Assembly (NCBI GenBank): GCA_963817945.1
Contig: CAWFQH010000002.1
Span: 62,001 to 126,000, forward strand
Length of the DNA: 64,000 nt
DNA from: VRUE01 sp963817945
GTDB taxonomy: Bacteria > Actinomycetota > Thermoleophilia > Solirubrobacterales > 70-9
Direction: 5' to 3'
Shown: positions 46,738 through 55,083 of the stretch, one piece after another
Numbering within the stretch: position 1 is the stretch's first letter
How the letters are laid out: the number at the start of each line of letters is the position of its first letter
Translations under genes and position numbers: made by a program
The notes under the pieces: generated by a model
Seen by the model: only the letters and a program-made list of their open reading frames with translations
Databases searched by the model: none
What the model was told of the DNA's origin: nothing

Positions 46738-47607
46738 GTGGAAGCCAACCAGTTGAGAAAAGCAATCGAGCAGGAGAAGGACGTCGAATGGAACGTCTCA
46801 GAGGAGGCGGTTGAGGCCGAGTCCCGCCTCGGTTACCTGCCCAGCAGGGGAGTGCCCCCGATCGAGGAGCAGGAGTCGATGGCGGCGCAGGCCGTGGCCG
46901 CGCCGCCTCCCATTGCCCCCAGCTACCCGCCCGCAGTCGACTTTCGCTCTGTCGAAGGAGCCAGTCTGGTCGGGCCGATCCGCGACCAAGGGTCGTGCGG
47001 GTCGTGCGTCGCGTTCGGGGCCTGCGCTGCTGTCGAGGGCACGTTACGAGCCGAGCGCAAGGAGCCCGGCCTCGAAGTTGACCTCTCCGAGGCCGACCTC
47101 TTCTACTGCAAGGCTGCGGCTCAAGGACGCACCTGCGGCGGCCCGACTGGTGGCTGGTACCCCAAGGCTGCGTTGGACGTCTTCGTAGAAGGGGGTGGCG
47201 TCCCCGATGAGTCCTGCTTCCCCTACACGCCGGGGGACCAGGAATGCGCCAGCTGTAGCGACTGGCAGGGGAGGGCGACGACGATCGCCGCCTGGCAGCC
47301 ACTCCACGGGCCGGCCGAAATGAAGGAATGGCTGGCTTCTCACGGTCCGCTCGTGGGCTCGATGATGGTCTACGAGGACTTTCAGCTCTACGCTGGCGGC
47401 ATCTACAGCCACGTCACCGGCAGGAGTCTGGGCGGTCACTGCATCTGCATCGTTGGCTATGACGACGAGAGCAAGCATTGGATCTGCCAAAACAGCTGGG
47501 GAGCGGGCTGGGGCGAGGGAGGGTTCTTCCGGATCGCCTACGGACAATGTGGGATCGACTCAGGCGCCCTCGGTGTCGAAGGTGTGAGGCCGCCGGCCGC
47601 CGCGTAG
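46738..47607 (+). CDS. Papain-family (C1) cysteine protease
   Basis: 289 residues from GTG 46738, chosen because AAGGAGG lies five bases upstream; TTG 46702 is also in frame. A charged N-terminal stretch of about 65 residues may be a pro-region. The catalytic domain has IRDQGSCGSCVAFGAC (catalytic Cys at about residue 90, with the usual Trp after it replaced by Val), LGGHCICIVGYDD (His) and CQNSWGAGWGEGGFFRI (Asn/Trp). No signal peptide is seen, so the enzyme appears cytosolic. The divergent neighbour encodes a chagasin-like inhibitor. Confidence 0.9.
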   Translation: MEANQLRKAIEQEKDVEWNVSEEAVEAESRLGYLPSRGVPPIEEQESMAAQAVAAPPPIAPSYPPAVDFRSVEGASLVGPIRDQGSCGSCVAFGACAAVEGTLRAERKEPGLEVDLSEADLFYCKAAAQGRTCGGPTGGWYPKAALDVFVEGGGVPDESCFPYTPGDQECASCSDWQGRATTIAAWQPLHGPAEMKEWLASHGPLVGSMMVYEDFQLYAGGIYSHVTGRSLGGHCICIVGYDDESKHWICQNSWGAGWGEGGFFRIAYGQCGIDSGALGVEGVRPPAAA

Positions 47608-47627
47608 GCCGGGCGCGATCCAGCCGT

Positions 47628-48646
<1,019 letters not shown>

Positions 48647-48650
<4 letters not shown>

Positions 48651-49987
48651 GCCAGCGATTCTTTCAGGCGCTCAGGGAGGTCGGGTGCGGGCTCGAAAAC
48701 GTGCTTTCGTCCTTTGCGCCGGAGAACCAGCAGGCCACGGTCGACCAAACTCCGCAGATCCGAACGAGCGGTCTCGTGGGTGACCCGATGACTCGCTGCA
48801 TGGCTTTCGAAGGAGTACGAGGCGTCTGGTTGCCTCACGGCATCGATTAGCAGCGCCAGCTGCCTGCCGTTGAGGTGGTCGTCGGCCTGCAGCAGCTGCT
48901 CGATGCCCTGGACCTCCGCGATCTTCCTTTGCAGATAGACATGGAGGTCGTCGATCGCGCGCTCGATGACGTTGAGCTGGTGAATCAGGAAGTAGGTGGT
49001 ATCGCCCTCGTCCGTCTCGGTTTCCATGAAGGCTCGGGCGTACTGCGCTGGCGCCCGTCGTATGAGCCGCGAGATCGGCAAGTACTCGGCCAACCAGTAG
49101 CCCCGGGTGTGCATCAACCAAAAGAAGAGAATCCTTGCAGTGCGGCCGTTCCCGTCGGCAAAGGGGTGGTCGAAGGCGAGCCAGAAATGGAGCAGGATCG
49201 CGCGCATCACCGGATGGATGAACTGCCCGTCCTCATCTCCTTCATTGGCGAACTTGCAGAGCAGCTGCATGCGGTCGGGTAGTTGATCGGCGGGAGGGGG
49301 AATGTGGATTGGCTTGCCGTCATCCCGATCGAAAACGGCGACACGATCCTCGTTGGGCCGCTGGAGACGACCAGCTGCATTCGGATCTTTGAGCGTCCCT
49401 TCGGTGATGATCCGATGCAATTCGAGGACAGCTTCCGGGGTGAGCGTCTCGGCCATCTCGTCGCGCATGAACTGGAGGGCCCGGTAGTTGTTGACGATCA
49501 TTCGCTCGCTTCGGTCCGTGGGCTCACGCCCGCTCCGCAGCATCTCCTTCGCCACCACTCGAGAGGTCGTGGCTCCCTCTAGCTGACTCGATCGAATCGC
49601 CTCCTCCATCAGCGAGTTGACCAGGAATCGCCGCCCCGCCCGTCGCTCCGAGGTCACCACCTCGTCCATGGCAACCTCGCCGCTGCATCGTTGATCGATG
49701 TGGTGCAGGCTGCGCAGCATGCTGTCCAGCAGCCCGTAGCTGAATGGCTTTCCGCTTTGATCCGTGAGCGGAAGCTCGCGCAGCTCTCCGCGCCGGGCGG
49801 CCTTTACCTTGAGCCACCACTGCACGCTGGTCAGCCCTTCGGGTGGTCTCAGGCGGCGGAGCTTGTCCCAATGGAGATATCGCGAGGAAGTCCGTGGATC
49901 TTCAGGCGCGTCGATCGCCGCCACCACCGCATCAGCGGTGAGACGATCGACCAACTCCGAGACGGTTGGCGCCGTGGCTACGTGCAT
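48647..49987 (-). CDS. Fic-domain AMPylase-type protein with a C-terminal winged helix
   Basis: 446 residues from ATG 49987. It has a self-inhibitory helix EEAIRSSQLEGATTS, matching (S/T)xxxE(G/N) of class II Fic proteins. The Fic core has LHRIITEGTLKDPNAAG and the catalytic motif HPFADGNGRTARILFFWLM. The C-terminus is a winged helix (SHAASHRVTHETARSDLRSLVDRGLLVLRRKGRKHVF). Such proteins usually transfer AMP to themselves or partners, and the helix domain suggests autoregulation. Two tandem palindromes precede the start (49990-50079). It is translationally coupled to purM. Confidence 0.92.
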
Positions 49988-49989
49988 TC

Positions 49990-50079
49990 CAACTCCAATC
50001 CAATTCCAAGTTTCTCCAGAATTTGGAATTGTAGCCCCAACTCCAAATCAACTCCAAGTTATTCCTAAATTTGGAGTTG
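49990..50079. promoter_or_regulatory. Tandem palindromic operator-like repeats upstream of fic
   Basis: Two copies 48 bp apart. Copy 1: CAACTCCAA (49990), CAATTCCAA (50001), 13 nt, TTGGAATTG (50023-50031). Copy 2: CAACTCCAA (50038), CAACTCCAA (50049), 13 nt, TTGGAGTTG (50071-50079). Half-sites within a copy are 11 bp apart, one helical turn. They fill the gap between the uppP stop and the fic ATG, in strikingly AT-rich DNA. They are probably sites for the Fic winged helix. Confidence 0.7.
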
Positions 50080-50080
50080 G

Positions 50081-50890
50081 CTAGCGTCGCAGCTTGCGGA
50101 GCACCAGCGCGGCGAGCGCAGCACGGTAGGCCGCGTACGGCCACAGCGCGCGGTCGCGCTCGACGAGGCGGATCAGCCGCTGGGAGGCGAGGGTCGAGGC
50201 GAAGGAGGCGCCGGCGCCGATGGCCATCGAGCGACGCAGGGCCGGCGAGGCGCCGCGCCGGCGCAGGCGCACGCCCTTGAGGATCGTCGCGCCGACGATG
50301 ATTGGCAGGGCAATCGTGCGCGAGAGAAGGTTGGCCTGATCGCGCGAGAAGCGGCGCCAGCGGGCAGCGGCAAGGGTGACGCCGTTGCGGGAGACGCCGG
50401 GGGCCAGCGCGGCCGCTTGCGCTACGCCAAGGGCCAATCCGTCGGCCGCGGTTGCGTCGCCGCGCCCGCGCCGCTGGGGGCGGGTATCGGCCGCGAGCAT
50501 CGCCCCGGCACCGATCAGGAGGCCGATCGCGGTCGCCTTGGGGCCGCCGAGTCGGCGCTCGATCGGACGCTCCAGCGTGTAGCCGACGACCGCTGCCGGG
50601 AGGAATGAGAGGCCCAACACCAGGGCGCGGCGACCATCGAAGGAGCGCAGCTCCTCGGCGATCGTCTGCCGCTGCCCGATCAGCAGCGCCGCCGCCGCCC
50701 CGGCGTGCAGCGCCACCTCGAAGCTCTTGCGGATCTCGGGATCGAGGTGGTCCCAGTCCCAGCCAGCCAGCCACGGCAGCAGCACGATGTGGGCCGAGCT
50801 GGAGACCGGCAGCAGCTCTGCCGGCCCCTGGACGAACCCCAACGCCAGTGCCCGCGCGGTCGGAATCCGGCCGTCGGCAGCTTCGCTCAA
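50081..50890 (-). CDS. uppP: Undecaprenyl-diphosphatase UppP/BacA
   Basis: 269 residues from TTG 50890, overlapping the DedA stop (TTGA). A polytopic membrane enzyme that recycles undecaprenyl pyrophosphate for cell-wall and polysaccharide synthesis. LGFVQGPAELLPVSSSAHIVLLP carries the QxxxE and SSSxH motif, and LAPGVSRNGVTLAAARW the PGxSR motif (Asn where Ser is usual at the next position). The position next to DedA and the polysaccharide locus fits lipid-carrier recycling. Confidence 0.92.
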   Translation of the reverse strand: MSEAADGRIPTARALALGFVQGPAELLPVSSSAHIVLLPWLAGWDWDHLDPEIRKSFEVALHAGAAAALLIGQRQTIAEELRSFDGRRALVLGLSFLPAAVVGYTLERPIERRLGGPKATAIGLLIGAGAMLAADTRPQRRGRGDATAADGLALGVAQAAALAPGVSRNGVTLAAARWRRFSRDQANLLSRTIALPIIVGATILKGVRLRRRGASPALRRSMAIGAGASFASTLASQRLIRLVERDRALWPYAAYRAALAALVLRKLRR

Positions 50891-51591
50891 GCGCCGCTGC
50901 TCGAGGACGCGGCGTCGCCCGGAGCGCCGCGCTCCTCACCCACGGTCTCCGGCTTGGTGTCCGGCCCGCCGCCGCGGTAACGGCGAATCAACAGCCAGAT
51001 CGCGCCGCCCAGCACCGCCGCGACCACGGCATAGTCGAGGTAATGCAGGTGGTCGCGCCACTCCTCCCAGTTCTCGCCTACCGCCTCGCCGATCAGCCCC
51101 AGCATCAGCACCCAGGGGATGCAGCCGAGCAGGGTCAGCACGGTGAAGCGCCAGAACGGCATCCTGGCGACGCCGGCCGGCAGCGAGATGAAGGTGCGGA
51201 TGATCGGCAGCATGCGGGTGAAGAAGACGGTCGCGTCGCCGTAGCGCTCGAACCAGTCGTCGGCCCATTTCAGGTACTTGGGAGGCAGGTGGATCAGCCG
51301 GTTCTTCTCCAGCAGGTCGAGGCGGGCGTAGTAGCCGACCGCGTAGGCGGCCCAGGAGCCGACCAGGTTGCCGAGCACCCCTGCGGCGACGATGCCGAAC
51401 ATCGAGAGCTCGCCGGCGGCGACGCTGGAGCCGGCGAAGAGCATGATCGCCTCGCTCGGCACCGGCAGGCAGGCGGACTCGAGCGCCATCAAGATGAAGA
51501 CCGCCGGCAGCCCGGTCGAGCTGATGAAGTCGGTCCCCGCGTTGACGATCGGGTCGAGGAAGAAGTCGGTGACGCTGGCGAGCGGGAGCAT
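50887..51591 (-). CDS. DedA-family membrane protein
   Basis: 234 residues. It has the DedA/SNARE-associated (VTT) core: ALESACLPVPSEAIMLFAGSSVAAG, GNLVGSWAAYAVGYYARL, DWFERYGDATVFFTRMLPIIRTFISLPAGVARMPFWRFTVLTLLG. Members flip undecaprenyl phosphate or phosphatidylethanolamine, and the pairing with uppP supports a role in undecaprenyl phosphate recycling. The cytosolic C-terminus is Ser-rich. It is divergent from the capD-like gene. Confidence 0.9.
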   Translation of the reverse strand: MLPLASVTDFFLDPIVNAGTDFISSTGLPAVFILMALESACLPVPSEAIMLFAGSSVAAGELSMFGIVAAGVLGNLVGSWAAYAVGYYARLDLLEKNRLIHLPPKYLKWADDWFERYGDATVFFTRMLPIIRTFISLPAGVARMPFWRFTVLTLLGCIPWVLMLGLIGEAVGENWEEWRDHLHYLDYAVVAAVLGGAIWLLIRRYRGGGPDTKPETVGEERGAPGDAASSSSGA

Positions 51592-51649
51592 GCGAAGAGC
51601 GGCGCATTGTAGGGATCGCGGCGCCAGGAACTAAACTCGGGCGGCCTCC

Positions 51650-53548
51650 ATGCACCGGTTGAACCATCCCGTCTACCGCAATCGGGTTCTCCAGGTAGCG
51701 GCCGACGCGCTGCTTGTCGCGCTTGCCTTCTACCTGGCGTTCCGCCTGCGATTCCTCGATGCCGGCGGCATGCCGCCGCGCTACGAGACCCTCTTCCTGC
51801 AGGCCGTCGGCTTCGTCGCTCTCGGCAAGGTCGCGGTCTTCGCTGCCTTCGGGCTCTACCAGAAGTGGTGGCGCTACGTCAGCGGCAACGACTTCCTGAC
51901 GATCGTGCGCGCGGTCGCGGTGGCGAGCGCGATCCTCGTCGTCCTCTTCACCGTCTTGCAGCCTTTCGGGCCCGACCTGCCGCGCTCGGTCGCGGTGATG
52001 GACTTCGTTCTCACCCTGCTCGTTATCGCCGGCGCGCGCCTGGCGGTGCGGCTGATCGTCGAGCGTCCCGCCCACGGCCACCGGCTGCCCAAACACGAGG
52101 TGCTGGTGATCGGCGCCGGCTCCGGCGGCCAGATGGTCGTCCGCGAGCTGCAGCTCAACCCGAACCTCGGCGCCACCGCGATCGGCTTCGTCGACGACGA
52201 CGCCCGCAAGCAGGGGATGCGGATGCTGGGCCTGAAGGTGTTGGGGACGACCGCCGAGATCGAGACGATCCTCGACGAGACCGAGCCCGACGAGGTGGTG
52301 ATCGCGATCCCCTCGGCGCCGGGGACGCTGCGGGCCAAGGTCGTCACCGCCTGTCGCGAGCGCGAGATCCGCGTCCGCACCCTGCCGACCGTGTTCGAGC
52401 TGCTGCGCGGCGGCGTCCAGCTCAACAAGCAGTTGCGCGATGTCCAGGTCGAGGACGTGCTTGGCCGCGACCCGATCGTCGTCGAGCTGGACCGGGTCGG
52501 CGCCTACCTGCGCGACCGCATCGTCCTCGTCACCGGCGCTGGCGGCTCGATCGGCTCCGAGCTCTGTCGCCAGATCGCCCGCGTCGGACCGCGGCTGCTG
52601 GTGATGCTCGACCACGCCGAGGACAACCTCTTCGAGATCGAGCGCGAGATGGTCGAGGAGCGCCACTTCAGCAACGTCGAGTCGGTACTGGCTGACTGCA
52701 AGGAGCCGCACCGGATGCTGGAGACGATGCAGCGCTTCAAGCCGAGCGTCGTCTTCCACGCCGCCGCCTACAAGCACGTGCCGCTGATGGAGGCCAACCC
52801 GCTGGAGGCAGTCCGCAACAACGCAATTGCTACCCGCATCACGGCCGACACCGCGGCGGCGTCAGGGGTAGAGCGGTTCGTTCTCGTCTCCACCGACAAG
52901 GCGGTCAACCCGAAGACGGTGATGGGCGCCTCGAAGGCAATGGCCGAGTGGATCGTCGAGACGGCCGGACACAAGCATCCCGGCACCCGCTTCGCCAGCG
53001 TCCGTTTCGGCAACGTTCTCGCCTCCTCCGGCAGCGTGGTGCCGATCTTCCGCAGCCAGATCGAGCGCGGCGGCCCAGTCACGGTCACCCACCCCGAGAT
53101 GAGCCGCTATTTCATGACGATCCCCGAGGCGGTGCAGCTGGTGATCCGGGCCGGCGACATCGGCGCCGGCAAGGGCGAGGTCTTCGTCCTCGACATGGGC
53201 GAGCCGGTGAAGATCGTCGACCTGGCCGAGAACATGATTCGGCTCGCGGGCTACGAGCCCGGGGCCGAGATCGCGATCGAGTTCACGGCGCCGCGGCCCG
53301 GAGAGAAGCTGCACGAGGAGCTGGTCGGCTCCGCCGAGAGCCTGCAGCCGACGGCGGCCAAACGGATCCACCGGGCGGTGCGGAAGGCTCCCCTGGAGCC
53401 GGAGTGGGTCGAGTCGACCCTCAACTCACTCGAGCACCTGGTGATGGCCGGCGACGAGGCGAACCTTGCCCAGCGGGTGGTGGCGATGATCACCGACGGT
53501 GTCTCGCTGCCTGATGCCGGCGCCATAGACCGTCCTCCAGCCAGGTAG
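51650..53548 (+). CDS. capD: CapD/WbpM-type nucleoside-diphosphate sugar 4,6-dehydratase
   Basis: 632 residues. The N-terminal half has about four membrane segments (LQVAADALLVALAFYLAFRLRF and others) and a CoA-binding-like Rossmann part (KHEVLVIGAGSGGQMVVREL). The catalytic SDR domain begins at RIVLVTGAGGSIGSELCRQI and has HAAAYKHVPLMEANP, LVSTDKAVNPKTVMGASKAMAEW and RFGNVLASSGSVVP. Here SxnMxxxK replaces YxxxK, as in WbpM-type inverting dehydratases. It starts the surface-polysaccharide locus. The TAG stop is inside a hairpin. Confidence 0.93.
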   Translation: MHRLNHPVYRNRVLQVAADALLVALAFYLAFRLRFLDAGGMPPRYETLFLQAVGFVALGKVAVFAAFGLYQKWWRYVSGNDFLTIVRAVAVASAILVVLFTVLQPFGPDLPRSVAVMDFVLTLLVIAGARLAVRLIVERPAHGHRLPKHEVLVIGAGSGGQMVVRELQLNPNLGATAIGFVDDDARKQGMRMLGLKVLGTTAEIETILDETEPDEVVIAIPSAPGTLRAKVVTACREREIRVRTLPTVFELLRGGVQLNKQLRDVQVEDVLGRDPIVVELDRVGAYLRDRIVLVTGAGGSIGSELCRQIARVGPRLLVMLDHAEDNLFEIEREMVEERHFSNVESVLADCKEPHRMLETMQRFKPSVVFHAAAYKHVPLMEANPLEAVRNNAIATRITADTAAASGVERFVLVSTDKAVNPKTVMGASKAMAEWIVETAGHKHPGTRFASVRFGNVLASSGSVVPIFRSQIERGGPVTVTHPEMSRYFMTIPEAVQLVIRAGDIGAGKGEVFVLDMGEPVKIVDLAENMIRLAGYEPGAEIAIEFTAPRPGEKLHEELVGSAESLQPTAAKRIHRAVRKAPLEPEWVESTLNSLEHLVMAGDEANLAQRVVAMITDGVSLPDAGAIDRPPAR

Positions 53549-53564
53549 CGCTGCTACCTGGCTG
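53538..53564 (+). terminator. Terminator-like hairpin at the capD stop codon
   Basis: CAGCCAGGTAGC (53538-53549) pairs perfectly over 12 bp with 53553-53564 around the loop GCT, followed by TTCGG. The capD TAG (53546-53548) is in the left arm. Confidence 0.6.
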
Positions 53565-53587
53565 TTCGGCCGTCGCTCTCTGGCTAG

Positions 53588-53637
53588 GGGTCCATCCGAG
53601 AACCCCCGCGCACGCCTGGCGGCGGCGGGATGGACCC
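53588..53637. repeat. Short palindrome between capD and the LytR_C-domain gene
   Basis: Perfect 10-bp arms GGGTCCATCC (53588-53597) and GGATGGACCC (53628-53637) around a 30-nt GC-rich centre. It has the same general form as the other palindromic elements here, but no second copy was found. Confidence 0.55.
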
Positions 53638-53685
53638 GGCCTCAGACACCGAGACACTCGCCGGACCCATATCCTGCTGCGGCCT

Positions 53686-54483
53686 GTGGAGTTGATTAAG
53701 GAAATCGGCGCCTTCGCCGGCCTGGTCGCATTCTTGGGTCTCGCCCTCCTCGCGCTGCTCTCGTTCACGCAGGGCCGCGATATTCGTCGCCTGCGCGAGT
53801 GGGCCGGCTCGGCGCCGGAGCGCGATTCCGAGCGCAAGGAGACGACTTCCGCGGCGGCCGCGGAGCGGGCCGAGGAGATGCGCAAGCTGGAGGAGGCGCG
53901 CGAGGCCGAGCACGGCGCCGCTGATCTGCGCGAGCAGCGACGGCAGCGACGGGAGGCTGGCCTACCGGAACTGACCCGAACCGAGCGCCTGCGCGAGCGC
54001 TTCGGCGGCGGGGACGCGGCTCGGTCGGGTGGCATCCGAGACCGGTTCGGCGAGCCGGGCTTCCTTGTCGCCCTGTTCGTCGTCGTCCTTCTCGTCGTCG
54101 GCGGAGTCGTTTACGCGGCATTGGAGGGATTTGGCGGCGACGACACCGGCGGCAAGGCGGGCAGGCAGGTCAGCGCCGCGGTGAAGCCGAGCGAGATCGA
54201 GGTCACGGTCCTGAACGGGACCGCGGTGCCCGGCCTGGCTGCCACCTTCGGCGACATGGTCGAGCGCGAGGGCTTCCAGCTTGGCGCGGTCACCAACAGC
54301 AGCTCCAGCTTCGACGACAGCGTCGTCATGTTCGAGCCGGGCAGCGGCCGCGAGGCGCATCGGGTGGCGCGCTCCCTGGGGATTGGGCAGGTGCGCTCGA
54401 TGACCTCGGACATCGCGGCCGTCTCAGCCGGGGCACCGGTCTCGGTCGTCGTTGGCGAGGACAATGCCGCCACCGCGGGCTGA
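53686..54483 (+). CDS. Membrane protein with a LytR C-terminal-type domain
   Basis: 265 residues from GTG 53686. One N-terminal membrane segment (IGAFAGLVAFLGLALLALLSF), a charged helical region of about 100 residues (ERAEEMRKLEEAREAEHGAADLREQRRQRREAG) and a second segment (FLVALFVVVLLVVGGVVYAAL). The outer part matches the LytR_C domain: EIEVTVLNGTAVPGLAATFGDMVEREGFQLG ... VVMFEPGSGREAHRVARSLG. The catalytic LytR-CpsA-Psr domain is absent, so it cannot itself attach polysaccharide to the wall. Confidence 0.8.
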   Translation: MELIKEIGAFAGLVAFLGLALLALLSFTQGRDIRRLREWAGSAPERDSERKETTSAAAAERAEEMRKLEEAREAEHGAADLREQRRQRREAGLPELTRTERLRERFGGGDAARSGGIRDRFGEPGFLVALFVVVLLVVGGVVYAALEGFGGDDTGGKAGRQVSAAVKPSEIEVTVLNGTAVPGLAATFGDMVEREGFQLGAVTNSSSSFDDSVVMFEPGSGREAHRVARSLGIGQVRSMTSDIAAVSAGAPVSVVVGEDNAATAG

Positions 54484-54497
54484 GAGGCGCCTGCGTC

Positions 54498-54995
54498 ATG
54501 AAGCGCGCCCCTAGCGCTGGCGCCGTCGTCTTCGCCCTCTTGGTCCTCGCTACCGTCGCCGCCTTCGCCTGGTCGCAGCGGCTCAAGCGCGATCCGCTGG
54601 TGCTCGACCGGGTCAGCTTCCTCGCCGTTCCGCAGAGCGATTCGCAACGCCCCCGCGTCCGCGCCTTCACTCCCAATCGGGACTGTCGCTTCGACCGCAT
54701 CCGGATCCGCTTCCGCGTCACCCGCTCCGACCGCGCCCACGTGCAGGTGGTCAAGCCGGGCGGCAAGCTGATCATCACCCTCGCCCGCGACACTTACCTA
54801 AAGCGCTACCGCTTCTTCACCTTCTACTGGGACGGTCGCGTCCGCAACGACGGTAAAGCGGCCCCCGGCCGCTACAAGCTGCGGGTAAAGCTGCTCGACC
54901 AGGAGCGCACCCTCGTGCCGGGCGGGGTCATGCGCCTGCACGAGGCGCCGCGCCGGCCCGCGAAGGGTTGCGAGAAGGTGGAGGGCTCCAGGTGA
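54498..54995 (+). CDS. Membrane-anchored protein with a FlgD-like Ig fold
   Basis: 165 residues, start ATG 54498. An N-terminal anchor (AGAVVFALLVLATVAAFAWSQ) precedes a beta-sandwich: FTPNRDCRFDRIRIRFRVTRSDRAHVQVVKPGGKLI ... FTFYWDGRVRNDGKAAPGRYKLRVKLLDQ. This GxxxxGxY pattern resembles FlgD/FlgD-like Ig domains that often decorate cell-surface proteins. Binding partner unknown. It lies 14 nt after the LytR_C gene and probably belongs to the same operon. Confidence 0.7.
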   Translation: MKRAPSAGAVVFALLVLATVAAFAWSQRLKRDPLVLDRVSFLAVPQSDSQRPRVRAFTPNRDCRFDRIRIRFRVTRSDRAHVQVVKPGGKLIITLARDTYLKRYRFFTFYWDGRVRNDGKAAPGRYKLRVKLLDQERTLVPGGVMRLHEAPRRPAKGCEKVEGSR

Positions 54996-55021
54996 GCGCG
55001 CGGAGCCTCTTTGGGGAGGGG

Positions 55022-55062
55022 TGTGGCGCCTTACCGATCCATGTCATCGGAAAGGCGCCACA
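55022..55062. repeat. Palindrome upstream of the polysaccharide polymerase gene
   Basis: TGTGGCGCCTT-A-CCGAT pairs with ATCGG-A-AAGGCGCCACA around CCATGTC: 16 bp with one A-A mismatch. It lies 22 nt before the probable TTG start of the next gene and could be a terminator of the preceding operon or a translation-level control. Confidence 0.6.
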
Positions 55063-55083
55063 GCCCAGGAGTGGAGCGCTCCT

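Noticed and set aside
49990..50079. CRISPR-like or tandem repeat array
   Set aside because: There are only two units, no constant repeat/spacer pattern and no cas genes. The half-site geometry fits a protein-binding operator.
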